DNA from: Thermoflexales bacterium
GTDB lineage: Bacteria; Chloroflexota; Anaerolineae; J036; Brachytrichaceae
Assembly (NCBI GenBank): GCA_019694215.1
Contig: JAIBCK010000018.1
Span: 1 to 45,445, forward strand
Reading direction: 5' to 3'
DNA length: 45,445 bases
In this document: one piece after another, positions 42,624 to 45,445 of the stretch
Position numbering within the stretch: the first letter of the stretch is position 1
Layout: each line of letters opens with the position of its first letter
The notes under the pieces: model-generated
What the model was told of the DNA's origin: nothing
What the model saw: the letters and a program-made list of their open reading frames with translations, nothing else
Databases searched by the model: none
Translations under genes and position numbers: made by a program

Positions 42624-43424
42624 ATGCGCTCCTCCCTCCGGACCTCCTTGACCGCACTGATGGTGCTTGCGCTGGGCCTGACGGCCTGCCGGGAGGCCGC
42701 CCCGGCGACCGAAACACCCCGCCCCGTCTTCCCGACGATCACCCCCACGACGCTTCCGCCGACCTTGACGCCGGCACCGAGCGCGACGGTGCCGCCGACG
42801 GCGACAGCGGCACCAACCGCCACGCCGCCGATGGACCTGGCGCGGCTGTATCCGACGCCGACGCCGCGGGCGGGTACGCCGACGCCGACGCCCAAGACGG
42901 TGAACGGGGCACCGCAGGTTTGGTGGGCGGACCAGATGGTCAAACAGCCGGATGGAACCTACATGGCCCCGCAGGCCGTGATCGATCAGATTGCCGGTGA
43001 CATCACTTACCCAATTGTGCTGATTTCATCCGACAAGCCTGGCTATGAGATATCCGACAACACGAACTTCCAGGCAAATCACTACGATGAAGTTTGGGGG
43101 CCCTACCTGACGAAAAAGCAGCTCGACAAGCTACACGAGAGTCCGCCTGACCGAGTCTTCGTCGTATTCTCTCGAACGGTCACATTGAGCGATGCACGGT
43201 CATTTTCCTCAGATGGGACGTCGGCATTTGCAACACTTCACTATAGCGTTGGCACAGGCACGACCTATACGATCCCCAAAATGAGCCTCGAACCCCCGGT
43301 GGTTCTCGCCCTGGAGCATCGCAAAGCGCTCTTCGCTGCGGTGGTGGAAATTTGGCAGGTGGCGTTTGACGTAAAGGATGGGCGTTGGAAACTGGATCGG
43401 TTCGTCAAACTGAGTAGGGAGTAA
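42624..43424 (+). CDS. Thr-Pro-rich lipoprotein 1 of the array
   Basis: A 266-residue lipoprotein. The signal peptide ends at lipobox LTAC (Cys22). Residues about 23-95 are a Thr/Pro/Ala spacer, then comes a short conserved segment (APQVWWADQMVKQPDGTY). Residues about 115-266 form a unique domain rich in charged and aromatic residues, ending KDGRWKLDRFVKLSRE. The first 110 residues are nearly identical to the lipoprotein at 44356, while the rest is not alignable except for the last strand. Its DNA changes from very GC-rich to AT-richer at the same boundary (about 42965). It is surface exposed; function is unknown. Confidence 0.85.
   Translation: MRSSLRTSLTALMVLALGLTACREAAPATETPRPVFPTITPTTLPPTLTPAPSATVPPTATAAPTATPPMDLARLYPTPTPRAGTPTPTPKTVNGAPQVWWADQMVKQPDGTYMAPQAVIDQIAGDITYPIVLISSDKPGYEISDNTNFQANHYDEVWGPYLTKKQLDKLHESPPDRVFVVFSRTVTLSDARSFSSDGTSAFATLHYSVGTGTTYTIPKMSLEPPVVLALEHRKALFAAVVEIWQVAFDVKDGRWKLDRFVKLSRE
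42654..42962 (+). repeat. Lipoprotein N-terminal cassette, copy 1
   Basis: These 309 bases align without gaps to 44386-44694, with roughly nine in ten bases identical by eye. From 42571 to 42808 the sequence also aligns without gaps to 45208-45445, including the promoter. Identity falls off sharply after the QPDGTY codons. Confidence 0.85.
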
Positions 43425-43429
43425 CAAGT

Positions 43430-44281
43430 GTGATAGCGAAATGGTTTGCGCTTGGTTTGCTTGCTGGCGTACGTATTCGAGGCGTAGCGATGGAAAGTGC
43501 GGAACCCGTACTGGCAATGCCGCAATTGCAGGCAAGTGCAACGCCAGCGACCGAGTGTGCTCCCGGCACGGCTTGCGACGCCGATATCGTACTTGTCATT
43601 CGAGGTGCGGGAGCGGGGAACTCTGGAAACAGCGACCAAACGGATACTAGCTCCGCAGGCGGCACGCCGCAGCCAACACCAGTACCGGTGGCAAACGTGG
43701 TTGTGACGCCGATCCCGGTTGGGACGCCAACAGCGCCGCCGGGGCCGGGCGGCGGAATCATCGTCCATTGCGTCTTTGGCAATCCATTTTCAGGGGCATA
43801 TTCCCTCAACTACTACCAACTCAGCACGACAGCGGGCGGAGGTGTCTACGGGTATGTTCTGGTGTATGCGCAAGTCGTCGATGCCTCGATGTGCAACCAT
43901 TCGATCGGGACGATCCGGAACACGGACCCGACCCTGCGCTACACGCAGGAAAGCTGTGCACCGGGGTATGAGCACTACTGGAACGAGACGGTGGCCTACG
44001 TTTGGGAGGATCGTGACACGGGGTGGCACGAGATTGACCTGCGAACGGCGGCGCACCTGGGTACGGCGTATTACCCGATGACGACGGTGCGCGCGGGAGG
44101 GGTGTATCGCGGGCAGACCTCCTGGGAGGACACGGCCATCGGCCCGGAGCTGCGCATCCCGGTACTTGAGGCACAAGGGGTGCTGGTGCCGCAGTGCTAC
44201 GCGGAGGGGCGCTGCGAGCTGCCGGCCCCGGACCCGGGCGCGCTGCAACCCACGCCGGCCGTCCGCGTCGATCCGCCTTAG
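43430..44281 (+). CDS. Secreted protein of unknown function in the lipoprotein array
   Basis: A 283-residue protein starting at GTG, with GGGAG a few bases upstream and 5 bp after the previous stop. A weak signal peptide (about residues 1-29, AKWFALGLLAGV to EPVLA) is followed by a low-complexity region and a Thr/Pro/Val linker (TPQPTPVPVANVVVTPIPVGTP). Residues about 110-250 form a Cys-containing beta-rich domain (IVHCVFGNPFSGAY, YVLVYAQVVDASMCNHSIG, CAPGYEHYWNETVAYVWED). I do not recognise the family. It is probably cotranscribed with lipoprotein 1. Confidence 0.78.
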   Translation: MIAKWFALGLLAGVRIRGVAMESAEPVLAMPQLQASATPATECAPGTACDADIVLVIRGAGAGNSGNSDQTDTSSAGGTPQPTPVPVANVVVTPIPVGTPTAPPGPGGGIIVHCVFGNPFSGAYSLNYYQLSTTAGGGVYGYVLVYAQVVDASMCNHSIGTIRNTDPTLRYTQESCAPGYEHYWNETVAYVWEDRDTGWHEIDLRTAAHLGTAYYPMTTVRAGGVYRGQTSWEDTAIGPELRIPVLEAQGVLVPQCYAEGRCELPAPDPGALQPTPAVRVDPP

Positions 44282-44355
44282 GAGGCTCGGACTTGGCTTC
44301 GACGAAGATCTCCGATGTCGGATTAGGAAAGGATCAGAGAGGGCTATTAAGCGTA

Positions 44356-45129
44356 ATGCATATCTCAAGAAATTTCTCCCTCATCGCACTGATGGTGCTT
44401 GCGCTGGGCCTGACGGCCTGCCGCGAGGCCATCCCGGCCACTGAAACACCCCGCCCCGCCTTCCCGACGATCACCCCCACGCCGCTTTCGCCGACCTTGA
44501 CGCCGGCACCGAGCGCGACGGTACCGCCGACGGCGACGGCGAAGCCAACGGCGACACCGCCGATGGACCTGGCGCGGCTGTATCCGACGCCGACCCCGCG
44601 GGCGGGTACGCCGACGCCGACGCCCAAGACGGTGAATGGGACACCGCGGGTGTGGTGGGCGGACCAGATGGTCAAACAGCCCGATGGCACGTATACGGCT
44701 CCTGAGGCAGTCCTACAGGAAATTCGCGATACGGTGACAGAGTTCAATGACCTACGAACGTCGCGGGGCGCACAGAATTGGAAAGCAAGAGCCCAGTGGT
44801 TTCTGGGTGGATTTGGCATCTGGGCAGAGCGGTTTTTCATCGGCGACATGCGGAAGTTGGCACTTGAGGCACCAAGTCCCCAACTGCATATCATCGTAAC
44901 CGGTACCGCACAGGCACAGGATGTCAGGGCCTTCACAGCTGATGGGCTGACGGCATATGTTTTGGTTGACTTTAGATCAGTTGTCTGGGCGGTGTATTCC
45001 TCCTCTGATTGGGCCTTGATTGACCCGGCTCGACGCTCGACAGTTGACAGCCAGCTGTGGCGGGTCCGGTTTGACATGGTGGATGGCAGGTGGAAGTATG
45101 AAGAGTTGGTTACAACGCCAAAGCGCTGA
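44356..45129 (+). CDS. Thr-Pro-rich lipoprotein 2 of the array
   Basis: A 257-residue lipoprotein with lipobox LTAC. Residues about 10-112 match lipoprotein 1 almost exactly (ALMVLALGLTACRE, MDLARLYPTPTPRAGTPT, VWWADQMVKQPDGTY). The first nine residues differ (MHISRNFSL). The C-terminal domain (EAVLQEIRDTVTEFNDL to the end) is unrelated to that of lipoprotein 1 except for the last strand, VDGRWKYEELV. The TGTCAG box is missing upstream; only AGCGTAATGC around the start codon remains similar. The ATG at 44356 is used because the longer frame overlaps the previous gene. Confidence 0.85.
   Translation: MHISRNFSLIALMVLALGLTACREAIPATETPRPAFPTITPTPLSPTLTPAPSATVPPTATAKPTATPPMDLARLYPTPTPRAGTPTPTPKTVNGTPRVWWADQMVKQPDGTYTAPEAVLQEIRDTVTEFNDLRTSRGAQNWKARAQWFLGGFGIWAERFFIGDMRKLALEAPSPQLHIIVTGTAQAQDVRAFTADGLTAYVLVDFRSVVWAVYSSSDWALIDPARRSTVDSQLWRVRFDMVDGRWKYEELVTTPKR
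44386..44694 (+). repeat. Lipoprotein N-terminal cassette, copy 2
   Basis: Gap-free counterpart of 42654-42962. The upstream promoter part of the cassette is not conserved here. Confidence 0.85.
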
Positions 45130-45207
45130 GTGCTGAAGACTGTCCGTGCTGCATCGGGCCAACGTGCCGACTGGAGTGTCAGAATGGCGTGAGGCCAGCA
45201 TCGATGC

Positions 45208-45252
45208 TGTCAGGTACCTGTCAGTTTCAGGAGGCGGCGAAAGGAGCATAAT
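45208..45252 (+). promoter_or_regulatory. TGTCAG direct-repeat promoter of lipoprotein 3
   Basis: TGTCAG at 45208-45213 and 45219-45224, 22 bp, then CATAAT at 45247-45252 and the ATG after 8 nt. The 22 bp spacer has changed at several positions relative to copy 1, but its length has not. Confidence 0.62.
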
Positions 45253-45260
45253 CCAGCGTG

Positions 45261-45445
45261 ATGCGCACTTCCCTCCGGACGCCCCTGACCGCACTGATGG
45301 TGCTTGCGCTGGGCCTGACGGCCTGCCGCACGACCGCCCCCGCAACCGAGACCCCGCGGCCGCCCTTCCCGACGATCACCCCCACGCCGCTTCCACCGAC
45401 CTTGACGCCGGTATCGAGTGCGACCCTGCCGCCGACGGCGACGGC
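45261..45445 (+). CDS. Thr-Pro-rich lipoprotein 3 of the array (partial, runs off right edge)
   Basis: The first 61 codons of a third family member. The signal peptide ends at lipobox LTAC (Cys22), followed by TETPRPPFPTITPTPLPPTL and the start of the Thr-Pro spacer. The variable domain lies beyond the window. Confidence 0.85.
   Translation, partial: MRTSLRTPLTALMVLALGLTACRTTAPATETPRPPFPTITPTPLPPTLTPVSSATLPPTAT
45291..45445 (+). repeat. Lipoprotein N-terminal cassette, copy 3 (partial)
   Basis: Gap-free counterpart of 42654-42808, cut off by the window edge. Together with the promoter, the duplicated block covers at least 45206-45445. Confidence 0.85.

Noticed and set aside
1-45445. Insertion sequences, prophage genes and CRISPR arrays
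   Set aside because: No transposase, integrase, inverted-repeat-bounded element or regularly spaced repeat was seen. The only mobile-type element is the intein.

Overview
The window is high-GC, tightly packed bacterial DNA, most likely from a member of the Chloroflexota (Anaerolineae-like). This is inferred from secreted proteins and lipoproteins with long Thr-Pro runs, an FLPLVKR-type tail motif followed by a DAYEIDDTC-type repeat, a YabE-like gene next to rsmA, and many single-enzyme genes of that general type. No insertion sequence, phage gene or CRISPR array was seen.

Layout. 1-2379 (-) is the N-terminal 793 codons of a large secreted beta-helix protein that runs off the left edge. 2544-6075 holds a hypothetical gene and a small glycan cluster (GT4, GT2, CDP-paratose 2-epimerase-like). 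6098-6372 is a non-coding hub: a perfect parS-type site, tRNA-Arg(TCG) on the minus strand, and a divergent strong promoter driving a small SRP RNA. 6447-8752 is a YabE-like wall protein followed by rsmA. 9883-16734 (+) is a tight run: asd, a UDP-glucose dehydrogenase interrupted by a 475-residue intein, an M16 peptidase pair and acpS. 16731-22668 holds a translin-like protein, a membrane spermidine-synthase-like protein, a cNMP/DUF1003 protein, a gene-free stretch with DnaA-box-like sites, an HD-CHAD protein and a GDPD.

22665-24970 (-) is an operon encoding a WXG100 domain fused to a papain-like peptidase plus two paralogous membrane proteins. 25028-31341 (-) is an ABC importer operon with a cytoplasmic GDPD and a PHP hydrolase. 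Divergent from it are iolE-like and iolG-like genes (31600-33549), which together suggest scavenging of an inositol or glycerophosphodiester compound. 33592-40187 (-) is a metabolic run: a sugar dehydrogenase-like propeller, cytochrome c, galT, a GGCT-like protein, a KDPG-aldolase-like enzyme, a small membrane protein, pgi and rdgB. 40302-42374 (+) is an FHA-winged-helix regulator and a membrane Ser/Thr kinase with a PA-IL-like extracellular domain. 42624-45445 (+) is an array of lipoproteins with a near-identical N-terminal cassette and unrelated C-terminal parts.

The most unusual signal is a promoter architecture found four times: two TGTCAG-type hexamers 11 bp apart, then exactly 22 bp, then a -10 hexamer, always pointing at a gene. 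It precedes the secreted beta-helix gene, the WXG100-peptidase operon and two lipoprotein genes, so it looks like a regulon for exported proteins read by an OmpR/PhoB-type activator. A second recurring theme is a -10 hexamer only 6-9 nt before the start codon, which implies leaderless mRNAs.
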